Part shown: positions 1 through 11,081 of the stretch, in pieces
How the letters are laid out: the number at the start of each line of letters is the position of its first letter
How positions within the stretch are numbered: the first letter of the stretch is position 1
NCBI GenBank assembly: GCA_036898135.1
Contig: CM072513.1
Span: forward strand, 76,194,513-76,258,512
DNA from: Oncomelania hupensis
Taxonomy: Eukaryota > Mollusca > Gastropoda > Littorinimorpha > Pomatiopsidae
DNA: 64,000 nt
Direction: 5' to 3'
The notes under the pieces: model-generated
Database searches by the model: none
Told to the model about the DNA's origin: nothing
Seen by the model: the letters and a program-made list of their open reading frames with translations, nothing else
Translations under genes and position numbers: made by a program

Positions 1-31
1 GCATGCACAGACCAGTCCCATGTTGTGTTTT

Positions 32-45
32 GTAACTCTCATCCG
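32..45. repeat. Left target-site duplication of the first LINE
   Basis: The 14 bases gtaactctcatccg occur here and again exactly at 5926-5939, bracketing the LINE. This marks the empty-site sequence and fixes the element at 46-5925. Confidence 0.9.
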
Positions 46-358
46 GGCAGGCAGGATAAAGAAGATGCGGTGATTGAGATGGAATTTGAATTTTGATTTG
101 ATCTTCCTTAGAACGTGAGATAATTGATAAATAACGTTTCACATATAAATTGAAGGAAGATTTTGAATTTCGGTCGTGAACCCTGATAGACAAGTATTCT
201 TGTCGCTGATTGGCTGACATTATTGTAAGCGACCTCTGACTCTCAACACAAGGTGCGGCGTTACGTGGCCGAGTGTTTGACCATTACTCACTTATTATTT
301 ACATTGCGTGCTGTTTACCTGTGGTGGAGTGTGAGGGGGTGGAGTGCGAGAGTGGAAA

Positions 359-1798
359 ATGCCATCACACAACCTTGACTTTAGGGCGTCATGTGGCCTA
401 TTTATGAATACTTTCTGCCACTTCATGTTACAGCGTGCAAATACTGCAAGGACAATGAGAAAACAAGTTATAGCTGTGAAGACCAATTGGCAGTGTGTAT
501 TGTTCGTTTTCGTCGTTACCTACTTTCTGTGTTGTGGCGACGTGGAAGTCAACCCTGGACCCATGACCGCAATGAACAAATCACAAAGTGATGCAACAGC
601 CGACGAACAGGAGATGACCAAGACCAACGGAGACCATACACCAAGGACAACAACGCAGAAGTCAATCACACAGATGTTGCAATCATCGAGACCACAGTCA
701 AGTGCCAGCTCTCCTTCTTTGTTAGACGTCATGACCATGCTACGTGATATCAAGTCTGACATTACAGATGTGAAGGCGGACAATCGAACAGTCAAAACCA
801 GGTTGACTGATCTCGAGGATCAAAATGTCAAACTACATGTAGAAAATGAAGTTCTTAGTGGACGGCTAAAAGACGCAGAGTCTAAACTAGAGGACCTGGA
901 GGGGCGGACTCGCCGAAACAACGTGATATTTTTCAACGTACCGGAGTGCGGGACAGAAAACAGTAGTTGGGACTGTGAAGAACGAGTCAAGAAGTTGTTA
1001 AAGGAGGAGATGGATCTTCATCATGACATTCCATTCGACCGAGTTCACAGATTAAATACACAAACATCTCCGAGACCCATCATCGCTTGCTGTACCTTTT
1101 ACAAAGATAAGTTGCTCATTCTGCAACATAAGAAGAACTTCAAAAAATCCTGCATTACATCAGTTTCGGAGGACTACACCAAGCGAGTGAGGGAAGCGAG
1201 ACGCCAGTTGCGTGATCAACTCAAGGACAAAGTGAGCGACGCCAAACGCTTGAAGAAAACAGTTACCATGGTGCATGACCACCTGTACCTCAACGGTGTA
1301 AGGTGGGATTACAACGCTGAATCCGATACGGTGATTCAGAGTCAGAGACAACCGTCTCTGAAAAGAAAACCCGCCAATTTGCAGACGGACTCCGGTAGTG
1401 GCAGAGCTACAACTCGACTCTACTCCGCGGTGGTGTCGGAGACTGCGGATGCGGTTGTCCGGCGCCACGGCGCCTGGTCCCCCAGTCCCCCGAGAACGCG
1501 TCAACAAGCAAGAAACAATATGCGCAGCAGGTCAGTGCAGAATGAGAGCAGTACTAGCGGCAGGGATGATCAACATGTTTACAACCCTTTAGAAGCAGAG
1601 AACGAAGACGTTGATGTTGGCGTACGACAGAAGACAACGAATGAGAAGTCAAACGGCGGCGGCAGGGGAAGAGGCAGTCGTGGGGGTGGGGGACGTGGCG
1701 CTGTTGGCGGCAGGCATGGTGCGGGAAGAAACGGCGGCAGACGATGTGCGGAGTTCGGTGGGAGTGGTGTTGCTGGTGAGCTCGATGATCAAGCATAG
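359..1798 (+). CDS. LINE ORF1 protein: 2A leader, coiled coil, RRM-like core, RG-rich tail
   Basis: About 479 residues from the first ATG at 359; the frame is open five codons further upstream but has no ATG there. Order: a 60-residue leader ending in a hydrophobic stretch (roughly 488-532); a 2A motif ending in DVEVNPGP; a Ser/Thr-rich linker; a coiled coil around 720-900; then an L1-ORF1-like core beginning at RRNNVIFFNVPE near 910; and a strongly basic Gly/Arg-rich C-terminus (about 1650-1740). Coiled coil plus RRM-like core plus basic tail is the usual architecture of a nucleic-acid-binding LINE ORF1 chaperone. The RG-rich tail would add RNA binding. The stop is a TAG in the same frame as ORF2. 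Confidence 0.88.
   Translation: MPSHNLDFRASCGLFMNTFCHFMLQRANTARTMRKQVIAVKTNWQCVLFVFVVTYFLCCGDVEVNPGPMTAMNKSQSDATADEQEMTKTNGDHTPRTTTQKSITQMLQSSRPQSSASSPSLLDVMTMLRDIKSDITDVKADNRTVKTRLTDLEDQNVKLHVENEVLSGRLKDAESKLEDLEGRTRRNNVIFFNVPECGTENSSWDCEERVKKLLKEEMDLHHDIPFDRVHRLNTQTSPRPIIACCTFYKDKLLILQHKKNFKKSCITSVSEDYTKRVREARRQLRDQLKDKVSDAKRLKKTVTMVHDHLYLNGVRWDYNAESDTVIQSQRQPSLKRKPANLQTDSGSGRATTRLYSAVVSETADAVVRRHGAWSPSPPRTRQQARNNMRSRSVQNESSTSGRDDQHVYNPLEAENEDVDVGVRQKTTNEKSNGGGRGRGSRGGGGRGAVGGRHGAGRNGGRRCAEFGGSGVAGELDDQA
539..562 (+). other. 2A ribosome-skipping motif
   Basis: The codons give D-V-E-V-N-P-G-P, a perfect match to the D(V/I)ExNPGP consensus. Skipping would occur between the Gly at 557-559 and the Pro at 560-562, releasing a short hydrophobic leader and a mature ORF1 protein that starts with Pro. 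The leader immediately upstream is hydrophobic and could act as a signal sequence. The motif is seen directly; activity is inferred. Confidence 0.88.
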
Positions 1799-3327
1799 GA
1801 TACAGGCCGAGCTTCGCAGCACAAACGTCAAGAGTGGAGATTTGGATCTTGGAATGTGGAGGGGCTCTTGGCCAAACTAAACTCACCAGATTTTAGCACT
1901 TTTATACAAACCTTCGACATTATGTGTTTAACAGAGACCTTCTTACAATTTGATTTTAATTTTCAAGCGTTTAGCGATTTTAACATTTTCAATTGCAATG
2001 CTAAGAGGCTGGGCCAGTTTGGCCGTTGTTCGGGGGGGGTATCACAGTGTTTGTACGTAAAACAAATTATGCAGTACGTTGAAAAGCTAAACGTTGAGTA
2101 TGATAGCATGTTAGCGTTTCGCATTTCCAAAGAGTTTTGTAACACAGAGAGAGACTTAATTTTCCTCTGTACATACATACACCCTCAAGGTTCACCGTAC
2201 TGGAACACGGCTGAACACGGGGTTGGAATAGAAGTTCTTGAACAATGTATCCTGGATCTTAGTTCAGATGACTACAGTCTTGTTATTTGTGGTGACTTTA
2301 ATGCACGAACTTCAGAGCTGAACGGCCATGATCTTGATGACTTTGACACGGATCTCGCACTGCAAAAATCAGTTCAGACTATGTTTCCCAGGGTGTCAGC
2401 AGATCATACTACCAACCTTTTTGGTGAGCAACTCATTGAACTATGTACTATGTTTCATTGTTCTATTGTGAACGGATGCGTTGCGCTGCCATCAGAAAGT
2501 ACTTTCACATATATCTCTACAAATGGAAGTAGTGTTATTGATTATTTTATTCTGTCGAACGATCTGTTGTCCTCTAATTTTGTGTGCTCATTCAAAATTG
2601 GAGAGCGAATTGAATCCCGACATATGCCTGTTATACTTACTTCTAAGGCTGGAGACGAACATGGTCATGAATCGCACGGTGAGCGGGTTGTGTGGTCAGA
2701 GAAAATATTGTGGGACAGGGACAAAGTGGACACCTTTATTAATAATTTAACATCAGACAATACAGCTGAGCAGCTGGAGAGAGCGATGTCGGAGATCGAC
2801 AGTGATGTGGACGCGGCTTTGAACACGTTTGCGGGCTGCCTTTTGTCTGCTAGTGAAAGTATGAGGAAAAGATTTTATAATGGTCCTCATAAACAAGAAT
2901 ACAAAGCTGCATGGTTCGATTCTGAGTGTTCCGATTCCAAAACGGAAGTTAGAGAACTCCTTAGACGTTATAGAGCAACTCATGACCCGGCAGACAGACA
3001 AAATTATGCGAGCTCACGGAATGTTTACGTTACTCTGTTAAAGGAGAAAAAGAAATCCTATGCTCGCGTCAAAATTGATAAACTTGTTAGTAGCACTCGT
3101 GACTCTTCTGCATTTTGGAAGGAAGCTAGGCAATTTATCAGAAAAAGGAAACATTTGGTCGATATCCGTATTACAGCTAAATCATGGTACGACCACTTTA
3201 AAGGGGTTTTCAATTCCGATCGGCAGCCAGATGACACGCAGCCGGTGGACGGTGATGTCGAAACGCTTTCTCAGCCAAAATCATCGGATGATGATGGTGA
3301 TGATGATGATGGTGATGGTGATGATGG

Positions 3328-3371
<44 letters not shown>

Positions 3372-5385
3372 GTGGCGATGATGATGATGATGATAGTGTT
3401 GTTGATGTAGGTGCCACTACTGAGGACGTGAATTTTGAACTTAATTCAGCTATATCAGTGGAGGAGGTAAGACGTGCAATCCGTAGGCTGAAGCATGGCA
3501 AAGCTTGCGGCATTGATGGAATTCTACCTGATATGCTTAAGGCAGCTGAGGGTCTTGTGGTAACTTTTTTGACTCCTTTGTTTAACAAGCTGTTTAAAGA
3601 AGGTTTTTATCCTGAATCTTGGTGTAAAGCTGTTATATGTCCAATCTATAAAAAGGGTGACAAAAATATACCTGATAATTATAGGGGGATATCCCTTTTG
3701 TGTATAATGAGTAAATGCTACACGTCTATACTAAATGATAGGCTTGTAAACTGGATGGAACATAACGGGAAAATTGACGAAACCCAAGCTGGATTTCGTA
3801 AAAGCTACTCCACTGTGGATCATATATTTACTTTGTCTGCAATAATTGAAAGGGCTTTAGGTAGGAGGGGTGGTAAACTATTTGTTGCCTTCGTTGACCT
3901 ACGCAAGGCATTTGACTCAGTCGACAGAATTTCTCTTTTTGCCAGGCTAACTGATGCCGGCGTCTCTGGACAAATATTTGACGCATTCAAATCTATTTAT
4001 AAGTCAGTTTTATCTTGTGTCCGAGTGGGAAATGATGTTACAGACTTTTTCGAGTGCCCAGTCGGCGTGAGACAGGGATGTGTTTTAAGTCCCTCTTTGT
4101 TCTCCCTGTTCATTAATGTTGTTGCAGAAAACGTAAAAGAGAATGGTAAGCATGGGGTACAGTTCATGCCAGGTTTGATTGAGTTGTTCTTACTCATGTT
4201 TGCTGACGACAAGCCCTCATATCAAACTCCGCTCTTGGGCTTCAAAATCAGCTTAATTGTCTTTTTAATGCATGTTCTAATCTTAAACTTACTATTAACA
4301 CAGATAAAACTAAAATAATGGTATTTAGAAATGGCGGTATACTGAAGCAATGCCAAAGATGGTTTTTGGATGGCGTTCAACTTGATGTTGTAAATAATTA
4401 TGTTTACTTGGGTTTTAAGTTCACAACTAGAATGAGTTTTGCCAGAGGTGTTGATCATTTTGTACAAAAAGGCAGAAGAGCAACTTTTGAGTGTCTAAAA
4501 ATTTTGAAAACATTGAAAGATTTGCCAAGCCATGTATTTTTTAAGATTTTTGATTCGCAGATAACTCCTATTCTCCTATATTCTTCAGAAGTATGGGGTC
4601 TTCTCAGGCTTGAAAACCTGGAGAGAGTGCATGTCATGGCAATAAAACGTTTTTTGAATGTCCCAATCAAGACCCCCAATAGAATGGTCTATGGTGAATC
4701 AGGCCGTCATCCATTATTCATACAGAGTACATTGAGAAGTATTAAATACTGGTTAAAACTGCTTGCTATGCCTGACACAAGATTACCAAAGCAAGCATAC
4801 AGAATGATGCTAAAAATGACAGAAAATGGGACGTCGTGCTGGGCAACCAGAGTTAAAGATCTTTTATTCCATTCTGGTTTTGTTTTTTTATGGATAAACC
4901 AGCATGTAATAGACGAGTCTCGTTTTATTCATGACTTAAAGCAAAGACTAGTTGATAATTATTGCCAGGAGTGGTGGTCAGCTCTTAATGATAGTGAAAG
5001 ATATTCTAGGTACAGGCAATTTAAAACCTCCATCGAAATTGAGCGCTATTTCATCACAGTTTCTGAAAGATGTTTCAGGGATGTGTTAATCAAGTTCCGT
5101 CTTGGCATATTGTACCTTAACTATAGTGCTCAAATAGTGCATGTCGGAAACCCCGCTGACGCATCGTGCGTCGCCTGCGGAGCTCCAAGAGAGTCAGAGG
5201 AGCATTTTTTATTGCACTGTCCTGAGTATACAACTATCAGAAACAAATACATTGCTCAATTTATTCAAGGAGAGCACTCTTTTAGCTACCTCTTGAAATG
5301 TACAAACGATGATATAACCAGTAATTTGGCTCGTTATCTTTTTCTGGCATACAAGCAGCGACAGAGGTGCGCAGAGTTTTCCTAA
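1799..5385 (+). pseudogene. LINE ORF2: endonuclease plus reverse transcriptase, one frameshift
   Basis: The frame opens straight after the ORF1 TAG and has no ATG before the endonuclease start (SWNVEGLL, 1847-1870). Endonuclease landmarks are LTET near 1927, GDFNAR near 2291 and a final SRHMP near 2616, where the family usually has SDH. RT landmarks are GIDG near 3511, AGFRK near 3790, FVDLRKAFDSVDR near 3892, GVRQG near 4066 and FADD at 4200-4211. The frame breaks directly after FADD. The RT thumb and C-terminal region continue in another frame (4218-5385) and end with a zinc-knuckle-like C-x2-C...H-x4-C near 5167-5220. An Asp-rich insert lies between endonuclease and RT. A single-base loss beside the catalytic motif is the simplest explanation of the break; a sequencing error is the alternative. 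Confidence 0.87.
3286..3396 (+). repeat. GAT-type microsatellite inside ORF2 coding an Asp-rich linker
   Basis: A run of GAT/GGT/GAC triplets encodes a nearly pure Asp tract with a few Gly. It lies between the endonuclease and the RT fingers. Because the unit is three bases, the frame is preserved. Confidence 0.9.
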
Positions 5386-5392
5386 TTAGATG

Positions 5393-5394
5393 CA

Positions 5395-5428
<34 letters not shown>

Positions 5429-5457
5429 CGTAGGTGTGTGTGTGTGTGTGTGTGTCA
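5393..5457 (+). repeat. GT microsatellite in the LINE 3' UTR
   Basis: An imperfect GT repeat just after the ORF2 stop. A second pure GT tract lies at 5656-5680. Both are inside the LINE. Confidence 0.9.
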
Positions 5458-5925
5458 CTTATTTTTGGATTATGCTCTCGATCTACGATATTATATTGTA
5501 TGTTTTATATATTTGTCGGTGTTATCATTTTATGTTGTGTGAATACGCCAGCATGGATGTGTGCGCACTCGTGCCATACACCTAATTTTACTTCCAATTT
5601 TAATGAGTTGTATTAATGTTTATACCGTGTCTCATGTATATGGTTTTGTAAATACATGTGTGTGTGTGTGTGTGTGTGTTTGTTTGTAAGTTTGTATGCG
5701 TGCGTGTAGTGTGTATGTGTATTTCTGTGTCTCTATGTATGTGTCGGTGCGTATCTGCTTGAGGTTATGTCCGTGTTTTTGGGTGTTTCTGCGCATGATA
5801 TTGCAACCTTGATCCGTTCTTGTATTCACTTTGTGTTGAAAGTTGTATTGCCTATTGTTTCTTGTAATGTTTTAATGTTAATTGCTTGTAGCAAAAAACA
5901 ATAAACTTTGAGTCTTGAGTCTTGA

Positions 5926-5939
5926 GTAACTCTCATCCG
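5926..5939. repeat. Right target-site duplication of the first LINE
   Basis: An exact copy of 32-45, directly after the element's 3' tail. Confidence 0.9.
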
Positions 5940-8253
5940 AAGAATGAAAAGATGATATGTGGAAAATGTATTAAACTGCAAATGTTATGTGTACAATCAA
6001 ACACGTAAAGTGTGTATGTATTTTTGAGCTGTATGGTTTTATGAATAAGTAGGTTATTTTTATATCTGAAAGCTACAGCGCTTATCAGTTAGGTATTATT
6101 AAGGCTTTGAGTAGCGATGTCTTAGTTGCGTATGAAGTTATGTTGGATGATTTGGCTTGCCTGTCTTTAAATAACAAAATAATTAGGCCGGAATTTTATA
6201 AATTTTATTACTTAGTAACTGTGTGTACTGTAAGCTGAGGCTTACTGCTGATATAAATAATACAAAGGACAAAACGGAATGAAAGAATCATTTCATTGAT
6301 AAGATAATATGTGGTATTGCAGCATGAATTAATAATTTAATATGTGAAACTAAACGTTGCAGCATGATTGTTGATTGAATCTGTTTTGTAGCTATGTTCC
6401 AAGCAAATTCTAAACTGTAGGATTTGAATGGAAATGACATGCGTTGCTGGATAGGCATAGATCTGAATGACTTGTAATTCGTAACGAAGTCAACTGGTCT
6501 ATGACAATAATAATAATTAGATAAGCATGATTGTTAATTTAAATTGTTATTCTTTTACTTCTTTTTAACGAATTGTTACGAAATACCTGCTAGTAAGTTA
6601 CTGCTATTGTAACCAGCCACCAATGGAACAGTAATTTAGATGTAAATGGCCGCCATGTGGCGAAGCACCTAGAATCAAAGTTCAAACTAGAGAAGATTTG
6701 TGATGCAAGTTACAAATGACGTACACGAAATGAAATGACGTCAAGTATTCCTTGTCTACAAAAGTGTATGAATCTTCAACTTGAGAAATTGCATTGAATA
6801 GAAATTGCATATTGTTATCTAAACTACTGAGACTAATTAAACTGTATAATTCGAAGTACTTGATTTAATATATAACTGATTATAAATTGGCTTTTGCTTT
6901 CTCTAAAGACGAAATGAATAGAGAACTATATTTGTCGGAATTAGAAAGGATGATAAGGCTTTCTGTTTACAAATCACTAGGTTACAAATCAACTTGTGGA
7001 TTCAGAACCTAGGTGAGTCTATTCAATCGCTTGGCGACTGTTGACTTTCGGCAGGGTTTCTCAGGCGATGAATAAGAGGTTTCCTAGCAGAAATTGCTGT
7101 TTTCAAACAATTCCTAAATGATTGTAGCTGATTTGATAATTCCATGCAGGATCCTAGCGACAGGTGTAGTTCGGTGAGCAATCGTAGCCGTAACTATGGT
7201 CAAACTGTTCGATTGCTGGCTGGAAGAACTTATAAAAGAAGGGCTCAAAACTATATTCTATTCTTTCTATATATATATATATGACACACAGACGATATAT
7301 TGAATGATCGAAGAACGAAGCAGAATTTCTGCTGGTCAGTAACCTAGCTCATGATAGGAGACACGCTGATAAATATGCGTTGTCCTGTCTATACCCGCTA
7401 GGGGTCTTGAATCAATCTGGATGCAAGGAATGGTTTCACCTTCTTGTATTCAGAATAGGGCTAGATGCGTATTGTATGGTTTCACCGCAATACGTTTAGG
7501 TTTGTAAGATTTGTTCAACAGCTTATATTGAATAAGTTGCTGCTCAGGTCTGACAGAGATAAGTCACTGCACGCGCAATAGGAACTTGATCATAGGGATT
7601 TCTGTCTTTGTTGTAATTTTCTCTCTGTCTTCTGCATCGACCATAAATTGTTCGCCGAAATTGCGAACGCCGCTTTGGCATGATGATTTTGTATAAATTG
7701 TAAACCCATGTTGTAAAAAGAAAAAGAACTTGGTAATAATAATTTCTAAAGGATAAAGGAAAAACATAGTGGACGAATGATGGTGTTGCTAATATTCTCG
7801 TCTGATTTCTGAGTGTTTGTTCGTCAGTTTTCGTATTTTCTATCTCTTTCCTCTTTTCAAACTTTGTAAGTTATCTCTTAGCCGACTTAGATCGAGCGTG
7901 TTGACCGCCTTGGCCTAAATCCTGACAAGTTTAACACCAGGTAAAGTTGACACGGCCGATCTAGAGTTAAACACCTACCACTCGGCGCAGAGGGAGGCTT
8001 ACAGTACATATATTTAATGTTACTAAGAGCGATATAAAGCTGACACTGTGTACATGGCGTGAAAGATGAAATAAATGCAGATGTATGTGCATATTATTGT
8101 GCTTGTATTGTTATTTTATAGTGATAATTGTGTTGTCATATCCTGCTTTTAGCGTTTAGTGTAAATAGGAGCAAGCCTCCTGCACTTTAAATGGAATACA
8201 ACAACAACAACAACCGAAGCAGGACTTTAGGTGAACTCATCAGTACTAAATAC
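5940..8253. other. Non-coding stretch, probable intron of the ABCG5-like gene
   Basis: AT-rich sequence without a supportable exon on either strand. It holds a short TA tract near 7265-7280 and a short CAA tract near 8200-8216. The next ABCG exon (Walker B/D-loop) should follow on the minus strand but is not found here, so it lies beyond the left edge of the window. Confidence 0.6.
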
Positions 8254-8386
8254 CTGGGTCCTTGAGCAGCTGTATGGCGATGGTGACACGTCGCTTCTCT
8301 CCACCCGACACCCCTCTCACCACTGCTCCTCCCACCCTGGAGTCCGCCACGCCCCTCAGCCCCATCCTGTGGATCACCGTGTTAAC
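8254..8386 (-). CDS. ABCG5-like half-transporter, exon with ABC signature
   Basis: The third recognised exon (133 bases). It is flanked by a minus-strand acceptor (ctcgCAG) and donor (GTATTTAG). It encodes about 44 residues, including [19 protein letters not shown], the ABC signature (LSGGQ-type) and following helix of an ABCG nucleotide-binding domain. It enters in phase 0 from the previous exon and leaves in phase 1. Walker B should follow in the next exon, which is outside the window. In this family the signature of one half-transporter completes the ATP site formed with its partner; ABCG5-type proteins pair with ABCG8-type proteins to export sterols. Confidence 0.85.
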
Positions 8387-8693
8387 CTGCGAGAATGAAC
8401 ACAATTAAACATTCGATTTTTGAGGGCGCGTGTGTGTGGCATTAATAATTATATTCTACGCAGAAAGAGAATGCGAAGGGATATAACTGCAAACTAAGTC
8501 GACCAAAATTGAATTGAGCGACACTTGCGACTTGGAGATCATCTTATGAAAGCTTCACACTAAATTGTAGCCAAAGCCACGGTGTGAGATAACTTGCTGC
8601 TAAAGACCAGGAAGCGAGGATTGACAATTACTGTTACACATTTACCAAGTCACGTACGAAAGACGTGATAAATCAACATGGAATCCTATCTAC

Positions 8694-8926
8694 CACATCG
8701 TCCACTCTCCCTCGTTTGGCGAATCCGGGCAGTTTGAGATAGGCGGTGTAGGTCAAGGTCTCTCTCACGGTCAAGTTGGGCAGCAGACGGTCTGCCTGGA
8801 TGACGTAGCTCACTCTTTGTTGCATCGTATCCGGCGTGCAGCGTAGCCCGTCGTATGTCATCGCTCCAGTGACGTGACCCCCGGCTCTGTACGCGATGAC
8901 GTCAAGAAGTGACGTTTTGCCAGATC
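8694..8926 (-). CDS. ABCG5-like half-transporter, exon with Walker A end and Q-loop
   Basis: The second recognised exon (233 bases), with an acceptor CAG at 8927-8929 and a donor GTAGAT starting at 8693. Its first two bases finish a Gly codon begun in the previous exon, followed by S-G-K-T-S-L-L, so the Walker A loop is assembled across the junction. The Q-loop region follows (VSYVIQADRLLPNLTVRETL). The exon ends in phase 0 after DDV and joins [10 protein letters not shown] of the next exon, the usual ABCG helix before the signature motif. Phases of all three exons are mutually consistent, which argues for a live gene rather than scattered fragments. Confidence 0.88.
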
Positions 8927-9009
8927 CTGTGAAGAAATAATCCAGTTAAGTATTTGCAGGCATTTGGAGAGTGGAGTAACAGTGTGGAATCCATCACCAC
9001 CACCACCAC

Positions 9010-11031
9010 TGTCACGTCCCAACTGCCTCAACAGTGGTTCGACATGTGTGCTCTTTCACACGAGAAAAAAACCCAACACCTAAATAAACTCTAAAAGACA
9101 AAACCAGAAGTAACAAGACAATTTCTTTATTTCACACACTCATTCGCACTAAAAATTAACTCCCTTTATCCCGCTTCCCAACCAACCAACCCTCAATCCC
9201 ACTAATAAAACCCCAAGCTAATACATAAACAATTCGCTCAAAATAATAATGATAATTAAATCAAAATGGAAAATGACTAACTACAAAATGTACAAAAGAT
9301 TTATAATAATTATGGCTGAAACAGCTTACTGCTAACAAGGTAAATAACAGTAAGCAACGGCTTTAAATCTTTATAAATATTCAAACTTTGTTCCACTTAA
9401 ACTTCAAATAGATACAACAAGTCTTTTATATTATATAAAATGAATAAGAAAATTTATCTTTTGTGCCAAATATAATTTGTAAGAAATTAATCTAAATTAT
9501 TAATTAAATAATATCTGGCGAAATAATTCCCCCAGACAAAACTATACAATCACAGGGCTACTTAATCTAGTAGGTAATATTACTCAACAACGTTTATCAA
9601 TCAATTCAGATTAAATATATCTCAATGTGCTGTAATTTATAATTTATCACATGTAAAACGATTATCGTTCCTCACAGTGGTTTATCAATGGTTATAGTTA
9701 TTTGTTGTGTATGGTGGAGTGTGTGTGCGTGTGCTTTATAAACGAAATAAAGTTCCCTGGGCGAATACCACCACCTTCGCAACCGAGGTGGACACACGGA
9801 AACAGCGGCGTAATAGGCCGAGGCACACAAGCTTCACACCAGCAAGGTTTCAGCACACCATCAATGATCTGCTCTAAGGCTTTGGTTTTTGAACTTGTTG
9901 GTACATCTACAACAATACATCCAAAAATACGCAACCATTAATAATTATATTACAATATACTGCACAAGCATCCCGCTATCGGAATGGTTGTCTCCCTTTC
10001 CACATCCTTACTCATCCTCCCTGTCATCGCGCATATACATTCACAATCACCTCCTTTCTGTCATCTCTTCGCTACATAACAGCGAATTCTTTTATATCAA
10101 TTTATAATTATTTAAGTTATAATACATTTTAGAAAATTCTCTCTCTCTCTCTATTGCTAGGTATTTATGCAGCAAATAATATGAAACATAAAATCGAATT
10201 TAAGAAAACGTAATTAACTGACCATTCACACCGCATGCATAACCCAAACCCCCGAACGCTATGGCCAACTGAGAAATTGAGGTAAAAAACTTACGGCTAC
10301 CAGTGGATCCTCCCGGCCTGTTGACAAAGACACACAAACGACGGGACAAACACACAGGCACAGAATGGTTAGGCAAGGTGATATACAGGCACAAGAAGTC
10401 CTAGACGGAGTCACAGGTCACCCGACGTTATACGTAGATAACTCAGATTTCACCGAGAATACACAGTAGGTATTCTAAACAGCTTAGAAAAGTTCCAGTT
10501 AAACAAACACTTCCAAAGTGTTCCCAAAACAGTCCTCCTCTTCCGACAATAGGCTCTTTTTCGTTGACGGTCTGATCTGTACGACCCACAGACAAAGTCA
10601 CTAACTGGCACCTTGACCCAACTTGGATCTGTTGATTCTGGCTACAAAAGCGATATGCAACTGTTACTGCTCCCTATCAAAATATACAGTGCAAGGGGTT
10701 TTATACGATTAGCTAAGAATCTTCTAGAATTTACTCGTTTTAATCATAATTCATTCCCTGCACCGTTCGCGATTAGAGCACGCATTTCACACATAGAATA
10801 TCGCATGGCAGCAATTAATCTTCTCAATAACAAAATAGCCAACTATGCTGTTTTTCTAACATAGTGCGTTCCGCACGGACTGCAAATCATTCGCTACTTT
10901 TATTAATTATAAACCTAATTAATTTATTCTGATTCTCTCCCCTTGACTACCGTAACTTTTAACCTCTATGTACAGGCTGATGATTAAACTATATACATAG
11001 GCGCGCGACTGCAAAACTGCGTAGCGTGACA
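9010..11031 (-). repeat. LTR copy 1 (3' LTR of the array on the minus strand)
   Basis: 2022 bases, with ends TGTCACG and CGTGACA as perfect short inverted repeats. On the minus strand an AATAAA lies at 9131-9126, near the LTR 3' end, a plausible polyadenylation signal. No long ORF. Confidence 0.93.
10295..10317 (-). other. Possible 23-base cryptic exon inside the LTR
   Basis: On the minus strand a 23-base segment is bracketed by a T-rich acceptor (tttgtcaacAG) and a strong donor (GTAAGT). It recurs at 15867-15889 and 21440-21462. The LTRs share the strand of the host gene, so it could be spliced into the ABCG5-like message; 23 bases would break that frame. No transcript evidence. Confidence 0.3.
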
Positions 11032-11060
11032 CAGCACCCCACCAAGACGAAAACTAACAG
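11032..11060 (-). other. Polypurine tract candidate of the gypsy array
   Basis: The minus strand reads CTTGGTGGGGTGCTG immediately before the 3' LTR, the normal position of the plus-strand primer. The same tract precedes the middle LTR at 16604-16632. Confidence 0.6.
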
Positions 11061-11081
11061 TTTTAGTTCTTAACAACCACG

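Larger units (their letters stand above)
46..5925 (+). mobile_element. Full-length APE-type LINE with a 2A-bearing ORF1
   Basis: A 5.88-kb non-LTR retrotransposon with a 5' UTR (46-358), ORF1 (359-1798), ORF2 (1799-5385, one frameshift) and a GT-rich 3' UTR. It ends in AATAAA (5900-5905) and a short cttgagt tandem tail that abuts the second duplication copy. The 14-bp duplication at both ends shows that both termini are present. ORF2 has an endonuclease and a reverse transcriptase but no RNase H that I can see. The clade is not certain; a CR1-group relative is possible because 2A-bearing ORF1 proteins are known there. The only obvious inactivating lesion is the frameshift beside the RT catalytic motif, so the copy is young. 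Confidence 0.93.

Noticed and set aside
7564..7767. Minus-strand ORF in the left spacer
   Set aside because: Short, low-complexity Phe-rich reading with no splice context or recognisable domain.
8216..8231. gaagcaggactttag shared between the ABCG intron and the gypsy LTR (27316 region)
   Set aside because: A 15-base match without any flanking similarity is expected by chance in a window of this size.
8254..8926. ABCG exons as a processed pseudogene fragment
   Set aside because: They have intact splice sites, matching phases and introns; a retrocopy would lack introns.
9698..10394. Small ORFs inside the LTRs (repeated near 15270 and 20843)
   Set aside because: They repeat only because the LTR repeats; no domain, start context or conservation argues for coding.
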